Part shown: positions 1 through 9,092 of the stretch, in pieces
How the letters are laid out: every line of letters starts with the position of its first letter
Numbering within the stretch: the first letter of the stretch is position 1
Assembly (NCBI GenBank): GCA_021731215.1
Contig: JAKFXU010000074.1
Coordinates: 1 to 19,122 of the forward strand
Direction of reading: 5' to 3'
Source: Rhodoferax sp.
Lineage (GTDB): Bacteria > Pseudomonadota > Gammaproteobacteria > Burkholderiales > Burkholderiaceae_C
DNA: 19,122 nt
Notes under the pieces: model-generated
Databases searched by the model: none
What the model was told of the DNA's origin: nothing
Seen by the model: the letters and a program-made list of their open reading frames with translations, nothing else
Program-made: the position numbers and the translations under genes

Positions 1-2455
1 GCTTGGAGCAGATGGCTGCCAGCTCAGCGCTGCCCAAGTAGACGTTGCTGTTCTTGCCCAAACGATTGGGAAAGTTGCGGGTGGAAGTGGAGAACACGGT
101 CGCGCCCTCTTTGACCTGCGCCTGGTTGCCCATGCACAGGCTGCAGCCCGGCATTTCCATGCGCGCACCGGCAGAGCCGAGCACGCCGTAATGGCCTTCC
201 TCGCTCAACTGCTTGGCATCCATCTTGGTCGGCGGCGCCACCCACAACTTGACCGGGATGTCGCGCTTGTTCTCCAGCAACTTGGAGGCAGCCCGGAAGT
301 GGCCAATGTTGGTCATGCACGAGCCGATGAAGACTTCGTCGATCTTGGCACCGGCCACTTCGGACAGCATCTTCACATCGTCCGGATCGTTCGGGCAGGC
401 CACGATCGGCTCGTGAATATCGGCCAGGTCAATCTCGATGACGGCCGCGTACTCGGCATCGGCGTCGCCCTTGAGCAACTGCGGATCGGCCAGCCAGGCT
501 TCCATCGCCTTGATGCGGCGCTTGATGGTGCGCACGTCGGAGTAGCCGCTGGCAATCATCCACTTCAGCATCGTGATGTTGCTGTTGATGTATTCGATGA
601 TCGGTTCCTTGTTCAGGTGCACGGTGCAGCCCCCGGCGCTGCGCTCGGCCGAGGCGTCGCTCAACTCGAAGGCCTGCTCCACCTTCAAATCGGGCAAGCC
701 TTCAATTTCCAGAATGCGGCCCGAGAAGATATTTTTCTTGCCTTGCTTGGCAACAGTCAACAGACCGGCCTTGATGGCGTACAGCGGGATGGCGTTGACC
801 AGATCGCGCAGCGTCACGCCAGGCTGCATCTTGCCCTTGAACCGCACCAGCACGGACTCCGGCATATCAAGCGGCATCACGCCGGTGGCGGCGCCAAAGG
901 CCACCAGACCAGAACCGGCCGGGAAACTGATGCCGATCGGGAAGCGGGTGTGGCTGTCGCCGCCGGTGCCCACGGTATCGGGCAGCAACATGCGGTTGAG
1001 CCAACTGTGAATGATGCCGTCGCCGGGGCGCAGCGAAATGCCACCGCGGTTATTGATGAACTCCGGCAGCTCGTGGTGCATCTTGACGTCGACCGGCTTC
1101 GGATAGGCCGCCGTGTGGCAGAACGACTGCATCACCAAGTCAGCGCTAAAGCCCAGACAGGCCAGGTCTTTGAGCTCGTCGCGGGTCATCGGGCCGGTGG
1201 TATCTTGCGAGCCGACGCTGGTCATGCGGGGCTCACAGTAAGTGCCGGGGCGCACGCCCTGACCTTCGGGCAGGCCAACCGCACGACCCACCATTTTTTG
1301 CGCCAAGGTAAACCCGCGGCCGCTGTCGCTCGGGTTCTGCGGCAAGCGGAACCGCGTCGACGCCGGCAGGCCCAGCGCCCAGCGCGCCTTGGCGGTCAGG
1401 CCCCGGCCAATGATCAAGGGAATGCGGCCACCGGCGCGCACTTCGTCAAACAGCACGTCGCTTTTGAGCTTGAACTCGGCAATGACTTTGCCGTCTTTCA
1501 GTGCTTGGCCTTCGTAGGGACGCAGTTCGATCACGTCGCCCATGGCCATCTGGCTCACGTCGAGTTCGATCGGCAGCGCGCCGGAGTCCTCCATGGTGTT
1601 GTAGAAAATAGGCGCGATCTTAGCGCCCAGACAGACACCGCCAAAGCGCTTGTTCGGCACGAACGGGATGTCTTCACCCGTGAACCACAGCACCGAGTTG
1701 GTGGCGGACTTGCGCGAGGAACCGGTGCCCACCACGTCGCCAACGTAGGCCACCAGGTTGCCCTTGGCCTTGAGCGCTTCAATGAAGCTGACCGGGCCGC
1801 GCTTGCCGTCTTCTTCCGGCGTGACGCCGGGGCGCGCATTCTTGTGCATGGCCAGCGCATGCAAGGGAATATCGGGGCGGCTCCAGGCGTCGGGGGCGGG
1901 AGACAGATCGTCGGTGTTGATCTCGCCGGCTACTTTGAAAACCGTCAGCGTGATCGATTCCGGCACTTCAGGGCGACTGGTGAACCACTCGGCATCGGCC
2001 CAGCTTTGCAGCACGGCTTTGGCGTATGGGTTGCCTTTTTCGGCTCTTTCCTTGACGTCGTGGAACTGGTCGAACATCAGCAAGGTCTTCTTCAGTCCAG
2101 CCGCCGCCTGCGTGGCGACGCTGTCCTGGGCATCGTCGAGCAGCTCGATCATCGGCCCGATGTTGTAGCCCCCCAGCATGGTCCCGAGCAACTGAGCGGC
2201 TTTTTCACGCGAGATCAGTGCGCATTTCTCGCTGCCGTGCGCCACCGCCGCCAGGTAGCTGGCCTTGACCTTGGCCGCATCATCGACACCGGCGGGCACG
2301 CGGTGCGTGATCAGGTCCACCAAAGTGGCTTCCTCCCCTTGGGGCGGATTTTTCAGCAACTCGATGAGTTCCGCCGTCTGCTTGGCAGACAAGGGCAAGG
2401 GAGGAATGCCGAGGGCGGCGCGCTCCGCAACGTGGGCACGATAAGTTTGCAACAT
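1..2455 (-). CDS. acnB: Aconitate hydratase B (bifunctional aconitase / 2-methylisocitrate dehydratase), 3' end cut by window edge
   Basis: Cytoplasmic [4Fe-4S] enzyme that interconverts citrate and isocitrate in the TCA cycle; AcnB enzymes can also act on 2-methylisocitrate. The reverse-strand frame stays open from the ATG at 2455 to position 1, giving 818 codons against about 865 for the family, so about 45 C-terminal residues lie outside. The protein begins [20 protein letters not shown], a typical AcnB N-terminal HEAT-like domain start. The swivel domain (around residues 170-380) precedes the catalytic domains, which is the AcnB order and not the AcnA order. Cluster ligands are visible as C713 (GSCMTN) and C771/C774 (GCSLCMGN). 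An AAGGAGT ribosome site at 2461-2467 fixes the start. It is the last gene of a minus-strand cluster with mdh, 64 bp after the small secreted-protein gene, and may have its own promoter. Identification is firm. Confidence 0.97.
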   Translation of the reverse strand, partial: MLQTYRAHVAERAALGIPPLPLSAKQTAELIELLKNPPQGEEATLVDLITHRVPAGVDDAAKVKASYLAAVAHGSEKCALISREKAAQLLGTMLGGYNIGPMIELLDDAQDSVATQAAAGLKKTLLMFDQFHDVKERAEKGNPYAKAVLQSWADAEWFTSRPEVPESITLTVFKVAGEINTDDLSPAPDAWSRPDIPLHALAMHKNARPGVTPEEDGKRGPVSFIEALKAKGNLVAYVGDVVGTGSSRKSATNSVLWFTGEDIPFVPNKRFGGVCLGAKIAPIFYNTMEDSGALPIELDVSQMAMGDVIELRPYEGQALKDGKVIAEFKLKSDVLFDEVRAGGRIPLIIGRGLTAKARWALGLPASTRFRLPQNPSDSGRGFTLAQKMVGRAVGLPEGQGVRPGTYCEPRMTSVGSQDTTGPMTRDELKDLACLGFSADLVMQSFCHTAAYPKPVDVKMHHELPEFINNRGGISLRPGDGIIHSWLNRMLLPDTVGTGGDSHTRFPIGISFPAGSGLVAFGAATGVMPLDMPESVLVRFKGKMQPGVTLRDLVNAIPLYAIKAGLLTVAKQGKKNIFSGRILEIEGLPDLKVEQAFELSDASAERSAGGCTVHLNKEPIIEYINSNITMLKWMIASGYSDVRTIKRRIKAMEAWLADPQLLKGDADAEYAAVIEIDLADIHEPIVACPNDPDDVKMLSEVAGAKIDEVFIGSCMTNIGHFRAASKLLENKRDIPVKLWVAPPTKMDAKQLSEEGHYGVLGSAGARMEMPGCSLCMGNQAQVKEGATVFSTSTRNFPNRLGKNSNVYLGSAELAAICSK

Positions 2456-2519
2456 GGTCAACTCCTTCTATATCAACAAAAATGGTTTTAGCCCTTGTTA
2501 ACAGGGCTTGCTATGCTAG
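2456..2519 (-). promoter_or_regulatory. acnB leader with inverted repeat
   Basis: The 64-bp gap upstream of acnB contains AGCCCT (2490-2495) and AGGGCT (2503-2508), which can form a 6-bp stem. The loop region contains the perfect 8-bp palindrome TGTTAACA (2496-2503). No T-run follows the stem directly on the minus strand, so a simple intrinsic terminator is unlikely. An operator or mRNA leader structure for acnB is possible. I could not identify a convincing -35/-10 pair. Confidence 0.3.
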
Positions 2520-3056
2520 TTATTTGGTAGCACTTGCGGTAGCCGTATCAAGTACGCCGAGTGCCGGGTTCTTGATCAACTGCTCGGCCACCAGGGCTTG
2601 CTCCGGACTGATGCAGGCATCGGCCAGCCGCTGCCCCAGCTTCTGATTCATCAGCATGGACTTATTGGCCAACTGCAGCCACACCGCCCCGGCCTGGCGG
2701 TCCTCCAGCCGAATGGCGCCGGTGCTGGTTTCAACCGGGAACATGCGGTATTGCTGCTGCTTGATCTGGACATCAAAATATCCCGGCGCTTTGGTGTCTG
2801 CCGTCAAGGTCACAAAAGCGCCCAGCTCGCATGGCAACCGGCCCTGGTACACGCGCTGCGCAATCGCCAGTTCGGCCGGGGTCAAGGCCGCTTCTGCAGC
2901 TCTGATGCCGGACGCCATTTGACTGGCAGTGGATTTGATTTCGACACGACTGGCAGGCAATCGGGTCGCCGTGGCGCCTGCTTTGGCCGGCGTCTGCGCC
3001 AGCAATGCCAGGGGCAGCGCGCACAGCAAGACAGTTGCAAAAAATTTTTTCATCAT
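2520..3056 (-). CDS. Small secreted (periplasmic) protein of unknown function
   Basis: This 178-residue protein matches no family I recognise. It starts MMKKFFATVLLCALPLALLA, a textbook Sec signal peptide with a likely cut after A20, so the mature protein should be periplasmic. The N-terminal mature part (22-50) is rich in Ala and Thr and looks disordered. The core (about 55-150) holds two cysteines, C76 and C148, which could form a disulfide, and a strand-rich stretch around residues 80-130. The first of two adjacent ATGs (3056, 3053) is preferred, with a weak CAGG six bases upstream. It starts 12 bp after the lyase stop and is followed by acnB after 64 bp, so it is probably cotranscribed with TCA-cycle genes despite its different cell compartment. 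The frame is real by its signal peptide and tight spacing; its role is unknown. Confidence 0.85.
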   Translation of the reverse strand: MMKKFFATVLLCALPLALLAQTPAKAGATATRLPASRVEIKSTASQMASGIRAAEAALTPAELAIAQRVYQGRLPCELGAFVTLTADTKAPGYFDVQIKQQQYRMFPVETSTGAIRLEDRQAGAVWLQLANKSMLMNQKLGQRLADACISPEQALVAEQLIKNPALGVLDTATASATK

Positions 3057-3068
3057 TCTTAGCCTGCG

Positions 3069-4124
3069 TCAAGGGTGTTGCGGCAAAAAATAGGCACTGG
3101 CTTCGGCGGGAAGATGCCGACCGGTCCGGTGGGCCCGCTCCAGCACTTGCCAAAAATAGCGGTAGCTCGCCCGATCCTGCAATTTTCCGTCAAAAGAAAT
3201 CGGCGCCCAGTCTGCTGCTGCCGCCGCCAGCATGAGTTCGGCTGCCATTTCAATCTCGTGCGCCGGCGGTGCGAAGGCCTCCAGAATCGGTCTGATCTGA
3301 CTCGGGTGAATACTCCACATGCGGGTATAGCCCAGTGCGCGGGAGGCCTTGCTGGCCGCCGCCAGCAGCGCCGCCGTGTCGCTGAATTCGGTCACCACGC
3401 AATGCGAGGGCACTTTGCCATAAGCATGGCAGGCCGACGCGATTTCCAGCTTGGCCCGCAGCACCAGCGGGTGGCTGAACTGGTCCAGTCCATCGCGGCC
3501 CTGGTCGGCGTGGACACCCATCGCGCTGGCCGCAATCGCGCCCGCATGGCTGGATACAAAGTCCATCAAACCGAAGCTGACCGACTGCACCCGCGGGTGC
3601 GCCGCAATCTCGAAGACACGGTGAACCGCCGCCGGGGACTCAATCAGTACATGCAAAGGCAATGTGTTTGATCGTCCGGATTTGACTGCCGCCTGATCTA
3701 CCAACTGCGCCGCCCGCTCGACGTCAGCGACCGTTTCGACTTTTGGAATCATCAGGTGGCACAAGGACGCCGCCGCGCCGCCGACGATGATGGCGACGTC
3801 CTGCTCGAACGCCCGGTGCTCCACCGGATGCAGCCGCACCGCAACACGCGCACGCAAGTCGGATGCTACGTTTTTCGCCGCTGAATGGGTTTGATTGGCA
3901 AGCGCTGCGACCATGTTGGCATGGTCTTTTTCACCGCCAACCGGGGCGCCATCTTCACAATCGAGCGTGACGTCGAACACGCAGGCACCGAACTCCTGCG
4001 ACATTGCCGCCTGCAAGGCCAGGCTCTTGATCATCCGCGCCTCGACCCCGCTGTAGTGGTCGCACACCGGCAACGAAAACGCTGCCGCTTGCGCGCCCAG
4101 CAGAACATCGCGCGGATGCCTCAC
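3069..4124 (-). CDS. HpcH/HpaI aldolase / citrate lyase beta-like CoA-ester lyase
   Basis: A 351-residue cytoplasmic protein of the CitE/malyl-CoA lyase superfamily. These TIM-barrel, Mg-dependent enzymes cleave or form the C-C bond of acyl-CoA esters such as citryl-, malyl- or citramalyl-CoA. Visible family signatures are LDCEDG at 54-59, a substrate arginine R97 in VRLHP, and the metal-binding pair E162 (LIESP) and D188 (FGLMDF), with the 26-residue E-to-D spacing I recall from CitE proteins. The C-terminal IHPSQI motif is also typical. It is longer than classical CitE (about 290) and closer to malyl-CoA lyases. No citrate lyase alpha or gamma subunit is nearby, so it is probably not part of a true citrate lyase complex. 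I choose the GTG at 4124, because a longer frame up to 4214 would overlap mdh. Spacing to mdh is 26 bp. The substrate cannot be told from sequence. Confidence 0.88.
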   Translation of the reverse strand: MRHPRDVLLGAQAAAFSLPVCDHYSGVEARMIKSLALQAAMSQEFGACVFDVTLDCEDGAPVGGEKDHANMVAALANQTHSAAKNVASDLRARVAVRLHPVEHRAFEQDVAIIVGGAAASLCHLMIPKVETVADVERAAQLVDQAAVKSGRSNTLPLHVLIESPAAVHRVFEIAAHPRVQSVSFGLMDFVSSHAGAIAASAMGVHADQGRDGLDQFSHPLVLRAKLEIASACHAYGKVPSHCVVTEFSDTAALLAAASKASRALGYTRMWSIHPSQIRPILEAFAPPAHEIEMAAELMLAAAAADWAPISFDGKLQDRASYRYFWQVLERAHRTGRHLPAEASAYFLPQHP

Positions 4125-4131
4125 AAGCCTG

Positions 4132-4135
4132 CCTC
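4132..4135 (-). promoter_or_regulatory. Ribosome binding site deciding the GTG start of the CitE-like lyase
   Basis: GAGG lies seven bases before the GTG at 4124-4122 and just after the mdh stop codon (4151-4153). It supports a 351-residue product. The upstream in-frame ATG would overlap the end of mdh and add residues without family resemblance. Confidence 0.6.
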
Positions 4136-4150
4136 GCTCCGACCCGTCAA

Positions 4151-5137
<987 letters not shown>

Positions 5138-5218
5138 GGTGAGAACTCCAGAAGTGTTGTGAAACGGGTACTGGTGGCGGCTCAAACGGCTTGCCTGAGC
5201 CCCACAGAATGCGCTTTG

Positions 5219-5248
5219 AGTTTACTCTGGAAAACCCTGAGTCGTCAA
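5219..5248 (-). promoter_or_regulatory. Candidate sigma70 promoter for mdh
   Basis: On the minus strand, TTGACG (-35, 5 of 6 matches; plus 5243-5248) and TAAACT (-10, 4 of 6; plus 5219-5224) are separated by 18 bp. This would start transcription about 75 bp upstream of the mdh ATG. The palindrome at 5260-5271 lies just upstream of the -35. This is a motif-based prediction only. Confidence 0.4.
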
Positions 5249-5249
5249 C

Positions 5250-5277
5250 TTGTCTTATGTCTTATATAAGATATGAT
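5250..5277 (+). promoter_or_regulatory. Candidate promoter of the GntR-family gene
   Basis: TTGTCT (-35, 5250-5255, 4 of 6) and TATGAT (-10, 5272-5277, 5 of 6) are spaced by 16 bp. The perfect palindrome at 5260-5271 fills most of the spacer, so a protein bound there should block this promoter. That would fit autorepression. Confidence 0.45.
5252..5274. promoter_or_regulatory. Likely GntR-family operator (palindrome plus tandem half-site)
   Basis: The core TCTTATATAAGA at 5260-5271 is a perfect 12-bp palindrome. With one mismatched pair it extends to 18 bp (5257-5274). Half of it is also repeated in tandem: GTCTTAT occurs at 5252-5258 and again at 5259-5265. Symmetric AT-centred sites of this size are typical for GntR/HutC regulators, which often bind next to their own gene. 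I saw no second perfect copy in the window. Confidence 0.6.
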
Positions 5278-5315
5278 TCGACCTGTTCCCAACACTTGCG
5301 TGGGATTGAGTGCGC

Positions 5316-6119
5316 ATGACCCCAACAATTTTTCCTTCAACTGAAAACGTCTCCGTCGCTAGCGACGGCGAGGCCGTCGCGGGCGCGCCGATGACACCCG
5401 CGTTCAGTCCCCTGTACCAACAGATCAAGGGCCTGATCCTGAACAGCCTGCGTTTGGGCGAATGGAAGCCGGGCGAGGCGATTCCGAGCGAAATCGAGCT
5501 GGCAGCGCGCTTTCGGGTCAGTCAGGGCACGGTGCGCAAGGCCATCGACGAACTCGCCGCCGAGAACCTGCTGGTGCGCCGGCAAGGCAAGGGCACCTTT
5601 GTTGCCACCCATGCCGAGCAGCAGGTGCAGTTCCGCTTCCTGAAGCTGGTACCCGACAGCGGCACGCCGGGCAGCGAGGGCCCGGCTCAGCGCGAGATCG
5701 TGGAGTGCCGGCGCACCCGCGCCAGCGCCGACATTGCCCGCGCGCTGGCCCTGCGCACGGGCGACGCCGTGTTGCAAGCGCGCCGCGTGCTGAGTTTTGC
5801 CGGCACACCGACAATTCTGGAAGACATCTGGCTACCGGCCGCCCCGTTCAAAGGATTGACCGCAGAACGACTGGCCAACTACCATGGCCCGATGTACGCA
5901 CTGTTTGAGACCGAGTTCAATATGCGCATGGTGCGCGCCGAAGAAAAGATACGCGCCGAACCCGCCACCGACGGGCGTGAAACACTGTTGCAAGTAGCGC
6001 CGGGCACGCCCTTGCTGAGCGTGGAACGCATCGCCTACACCTACAAAGACATCCCGATGGAATTACGCCGCGGCTACTACCGTACCGACACCCACCATTA
6101 CCACAACACCTTGAGCTAA
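5316..6119 (+). CDS. GntR-family (HutC/UTRA subfamily) transcriptional regulator
   Basis: A 267-residue cytoplasmic DNA-binding protein. Residues about 30-98 are the winged helix-turn-helix, with PLYQQIK, the PGEAIPSEIELA turn and a VSQGTVRKAIDEL recognition helix, ending in the wing RRQGKGTFVA. Residues about 115-260 match the UTRA effector-binding domain, with motifs such as LQARRVLSF, PTILEDIWLP and MELRRGYYRTDTHHY. The first ~25 residues look like a flexible tail. I choose the ATG at 5316; an in-frame GTG at 5310 is possible but has a GGGA site only four bases away. It stands divergent to mdh and directly upstream of sdhCDAB, so it probably senses a carboxylate or CoA-linked metabolite and controls TCA-cycle genes. 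That role is inferred from context, and the ligand is unknown. Confidence 0.92.
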   Translation: MTPTIFPSTENVSVASDGEAVAGAPMTPAFSPLYQQIKGLILNSLRLGEWKPGEAIPSEIELAARFRVSQGTVRKAIDELAAENLLVRRQGKGTFVATHAEQQVQFRFLKLVPDSGTPGSEGPAQREIVECRRTRASADIARALALRTGDAVLQARRVLSFAGTPTILEDIWLPAAPFKGLTAERLANYHGPMYALFETEFNMRMVRAEEKIRAEPATDGRETLLQVAPGTPLLSVERIAYTYKDIPMELRRGYYRTDTHHYHNTLS

Positions 6120-6311
6120 CGCGCCGGGTTTGAGCGGCAACAGGCTTCCGATAATTGAGCATATTGGCATTGACGTGAATCACATTTTCCCGACAAAAAG
6201 TTCCCGTCCCGGCCTGCTCCGGCCAGGAGCGTTGCTGCATTGCAATAGAATTTCGGCCTAGCCGGCTTTTGCCAGTTACCAAGTAGTTACTCAAAACATA
6301 GAGAGCCAAGC
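6120..6311 (+). promoter_or_regulatory. Upstream region of the sdh operon
   Basis: This 192-bp gap must hold the main promoter of sdhCDAB-sdhE-gltA if the operon is not read through from the regulator. I see a -10-like TAGAAT at 6246-6251 without a good -35, a TTGACG near 6170 without a good -10, and an inverted repeat GCTCC/GGAGC at 6216-6230. No copy of the TCTTATATAAGA palindrome is present. Promoter position is therefore unresolved. Confidence 0.3.
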
Positions 6312-6758
6312 ATGTCCGAATTAGCGACCAGCGCAGCAAGAAAGCGCCCCGAGTTCCGCAACATCAACGCCTTCAAAGACCTCCCAAACTACCGGTGGCC
6401 GATGGCAGCGATTGTGTCGGGCATGCACCGCGCCAGCGGGCTCATCATGTTTCTGCTGCTGCCCTTCATCATCTGGATGTTTGACAGTTCGATTTCGTCC
6501 GAAATTTCATTTGCAAAATTCAAGTCCGCGTTCAATATCGGCATGCTGGGCCTGCCCGGCCTGCTCTGGAAACTGGTCGCCTTGGCGCTGCTCTGGGCCT
6601 ATCTGCACCACTTCATCGCCGGTCTGCGCCACCTGTGGATGGACACCCACCACGCCGCCGTCAGCAAGGAATTCGGCAAGTCGTCAGCCCTATTCACCCT
6701 GGTCCTGAGCATGGGCCTGACACTGGTGCTGGGCGCCAAACTGTTTGGCCTTTATTAA
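6312..6758 (+). CDS. sdhC: Succinate dehydrogenase cytochrome b556 subunit
   Basis: One of two membrane anchors of complex II, which passes electrons from succinate to ubiquinone in the inner membrane. The 148-residue protein has a soluble N-terminus (1-30) and three hydrophobic segments at about 33-57, 80-108 and 122-146. The quinone-site signature SGMHRASG contains S36 and R40, matching Ser27 and Arg31 of the E. coli subunit. The heme-ligand motif HFIAGLRHLWMD places the axial histidine at H100. A purine-rich AGAGAG site precedes the ATG. It opens the sdh operon and is followed by sdhD after 52 bp. Confidence 0.96.
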   Translation: MSELATSAARKRPEFRNINAFKDLPNYRWPMAAIVSGMHRASGLIMFLLLPFIIWMFDSSISSEISFAKFKSAFNIGMLGLPGLLWKLVALALLWAYLHHFIAGLRHLWMDTHHAAVSKEFGKSSALFTLVLSMGLTLVLGAKLFGLY

Positions 6759-6810
6759 ATTTTGCGAGTCTGGGCCGAGGCCCTGACCCCAACTGACTAG
6801 GAAACTGATC

Positions 6811-7176
6811 ATGTCCGTCAATTACGGCTCCAAGCGCATCGTTGTCGGCGCTCATTACGGTCTGCGTGACTGGCTGGCCCAACGGGTCACCGCGGTCCTG
6901 ATGGCCCTCTTCACCCTGCTGGTTCTGGCGCAGGTCATTTTCAGCAAAGGACCGATCGGCTACGAGCAGTGGGCCGGCATCTTTTCACCGCAGTGGATGA
7001 AGGCCTTGACCTTCACCGTCATCATGGCGCTGCTGTTCCACGTGTGGGTTGGCATGCGCGAGATCTGGATGGACTACATCCAGCCGGTCGGGCTGCGCTT
7101 GTCCCTGCAGGTAGCCACCATCGTCTGGCTGCTTGCCTGCGCCGGCTGGGGCGTTCAGGTGCTGTGGCGCCTGTAA
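6811..7176 (+). CDS. sdhD: Succinate dehydrogenase membrane anchor subunit
   Basis: Second membrane anchor of complex II; with SdhC it holds heme b and the ubiquinone pocket. The 121-residue protein has three predicted membrane helices (about 23-45, 62-88 and 96-119). The motif FHVWVGMREIWMDY supplies the likely heme ligand H77 and quinone-site residues D88 and Y89, equivalent to His71 and Asp82/Tyr83 of E. coli SdhD. AGGAAA sits seven to eight bases before the ATG. The gene lies between sdhC and sdhA as in most proteobacteria, and the gap to sdhA is 82 bp. Confidence 0.95.
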   Translation: MSVNYGSKRIVVGAHYGLRDWLAQRVTAVLMALFTLLVLAQVIFSKGPIGYEQWAGIFSPQWMKALTFTVIMALLFHVWVGMREIWMDYIQPVGLRLSLQVATIVWLLACAGWGVQVLWRL

Positions 7177-7258
7177 GACGTTCAATCAAAACGTTTTCAA
7201 GCAAACTGCTGGCCCCACCCTCCCCCTGAGCCACGACTACCAAGATTCCATCAACATC

Positions 7259-9055
7259 ATGACTGCCACTTCCAAACTCCCCAAGCGCAAATTTGACGTC
7301 GTCATCGTCGGGGCCGGTGGCTCCGGCATGCGCGCCTCGCTGCAACTGGCCCGTGCCGGCCTGAACGTGGCGGTACTCTCCAAAGTGTTCCCGACCCGCT
7401 CCCACACCGTGGCGGCGCAGGGCGGCATCGGCGCTTCCTTGGGCAACATGTCCGAGGACAACTGGCACTACCACTTCTACGACACGGTCAAAGGCTCCGA
7501 CTGGCTGGGCGACCAGGACGCGATCGAATTCATGTGCCGGGAAGCGCCCAAGGTGGTGTACGACCTGGAGCACATGGGCATGCCGTTTGACCGCAACCCG
7601 GACGGCACCATTTACCAGCGCCCCTTCGGCGGCCACACCGCCAACTATGGCGAGAAGCCGGTACAACGCGCCTGCGCGGCCGCCGACCGCACCGGCCACG
7701 CCATGCTGCACACGCTGTACCAGCAAAACGTCAAGGAAAAGACCAGCTTCTTTGTCGAGTGGCTGGCGATGGACCTGATCCGCGACGCCGACGGCGACGT
7801 GGTGGGCGTGACCGCGCTGGAGATGGAAACCGGTGACGTGCATATTTTCGAGGCCAAGACCACGCTGTTGGCCACCGGCGGTGCCGGCCGCATTTTTGCC
7901 GCCTCCACCAATGCCTTCATCAACACCGGCGACGGCTTGGGCATGGCGGCGCGCGCCGGCATTGCGCTCGAAGACATGGAGTTCTGGCAGTTCCACCCGA
8001 CCGGCGTGCATGGCGCCGGCGTGCTGCTGACCGAAGGCTGCCGTGGCGAGGGCGCCATCTTGCGCAACGCCAACGGCGAGCGCTTCATGGAGCGCTATGC
8101 ACCGGCCTACAAAGATTTGGCGCCGCGTGACTATGTGTCGCGCTGCATGGATCAGGAAATCAAGGAAGGCCGCGGCTGTGGCCCCAACAAGGACTACATC
8201 AACCTCGACATGACGCATCTGGGCTCCGACACCATCCTGAAGCGTCTGCCCTCGGTGTTCGAGATCGGCCACAACTTTGCCAACGTCGACATCACCAAAG
8301 AGCCGATTCCGGTGGTGCCCACCATTCATTACCAGATGGGCGGCATCCCGACCAATATCCACGGCCAGGTGGTGACGCAGAACGCCGACAACCAGAGCGA
8401 GGTTGTCAATGGCCTGTATGCGGTGGGCGAATGCTCCTGCGTCAGCGTGCACGGCGCCAACCGCCTGGGCACCAATTCGCTGCTCGATCTGCTGGTCTTT
8501 GGCCGCGCCGCCGGCAACCACATCGTCGAATTCAACAAGACCAATACTGCGCACAAGCCGCTGCCAGCCGATGCCGCCGACGCCACGCTGGCGCGCATCG
8601 CACGCCTGGACCAGGCCACCAGCGGCGAGTACGCACAGGATGTGGCCGACGATATCCGCAAAACCATGCAGCAACACGCCGGCGTGTTCCGCACCCAGGC
8701 CAGTATGGACGAAGGCGTGCTCAAAATTGCCGCCCTGCGCGAGCGCGTCAAAAACATCAACCTGAAAGACAAATCCAGGATTTTCAATACGGCGCGCATC
8801 GAAGCGCTGGAAGTCGAAAACCTGATTGAAGCGGCCCAGGCCACCATCGTGTCGGCCGCTGCCCGTCACGAGAGCCGCGGCGCCCACACGGTCAACGACT
8901 ATGGCGACAGCCCCGAGCATCCGAATGGCCGCAACGACAGCGAGTGGCACAAGCACACGCTGTGGCACCGCGAAGGCAACCGCCTGGCTTACAAACCGGT
9001 GCAGATGAAACCGCTGACGGTTGACTCCGTGCCGCTCACCGTGCGCAGCTTCTAA
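7259..9055 (+). CDS. sdhA: Succinate dehydrogenase flavoprotein subunit
   Basis: Catalytic subunit of complex II; oxidises succinate to fumarate with covalently bound FAD, facing the cytoplasm. The 598-residue protein has the FAD-binding GAGGSGMRA at 18-26 and the flavinylated histidine H49 in TRSHTVAAQGG. Further on come the substrate-site HPTG motif, RGEGAILRN, and the SVHGANRLGTNSLLDLLVFG stretch. Length matches the family (about 590-600). I choose the ATG at 7259 (MTATSKLPKRKFDVV) because family similarity begins there; the frame is open upstream to about 7133 but that part overlaps sdhD. No good Shine-Dalgarno sequence precedes this ATG, which is unusual for such an abundant protein. SdhE, encoded downstream, should assist FAD attachment. 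Confidence 0.98.
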   Translation: MTATSKLPKRKFDVVIVGAGGSGMRASLQLARAGLNVAVLSKVFPTRSHTVAAQGGIGASLGNMSEDNWHYHFYDTVKGSDWLGDQDAIEFMCREAPKVVYDLEHMGMPFDRNPDGTIYQRPFGGHTANYGEKPVQRACAAADRTGHAMLHTLYQQNVKEKTSFFVEWLAMDLIRDADGDVVGVTALEMETGDVHIFEAKTTLLATGGAGRIFAASTNAFINTGDGLGMAARAGIALEDMEFWQFHPTGVHGAGVLLTEGCRGEGAILRNANGERFMERYAPAYKDLAPRDYVSRCMDQEIKEGRGCGPNKDYINLDMTHLGSDTILKRLPSVFEIGHNFANVDITKEPIPVVPTIHYQMGGIPTNIHGQVVTQNADNQSEVVNGLYAVGECSCVSVHGANRLGTNSLLDLLVFGRAAGNHIVEFNKTNTAHKPLPADAADATLARIARLDQATSGEYAQDVADDIRKTMQQHAGVFRTQASMDEGVLKIAALRERVKNINLKDKSRIFNTARIEALEVENLIEAAQATIVSAAARHESRGAHTVNDYGDSPEHPNGRNDSEWHKHTLWHREGNRLAYKPVQMKPLTVDSVPLTVRSF

Positions 9056-9092
9056 GTCCAAGTCAAGCTCATCAGACCCGCGAGAACACCCC

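Noticed and set aside
191..2491. Long open frame of 766 codons on the plus strand opposite acnB
   Set aside because: Composition is rich in His, Gln, Arg and Gly with no family motif, and it is the mirror of the well-supported acnB frame. It is a GC-rich shadow.
6120..6311. Riboswitch before sdhC
   Set aside because: Only short overlapping inverted repeats are seen. No known riboswitch core is recognisable, and the length is ordinary for a promoter region.
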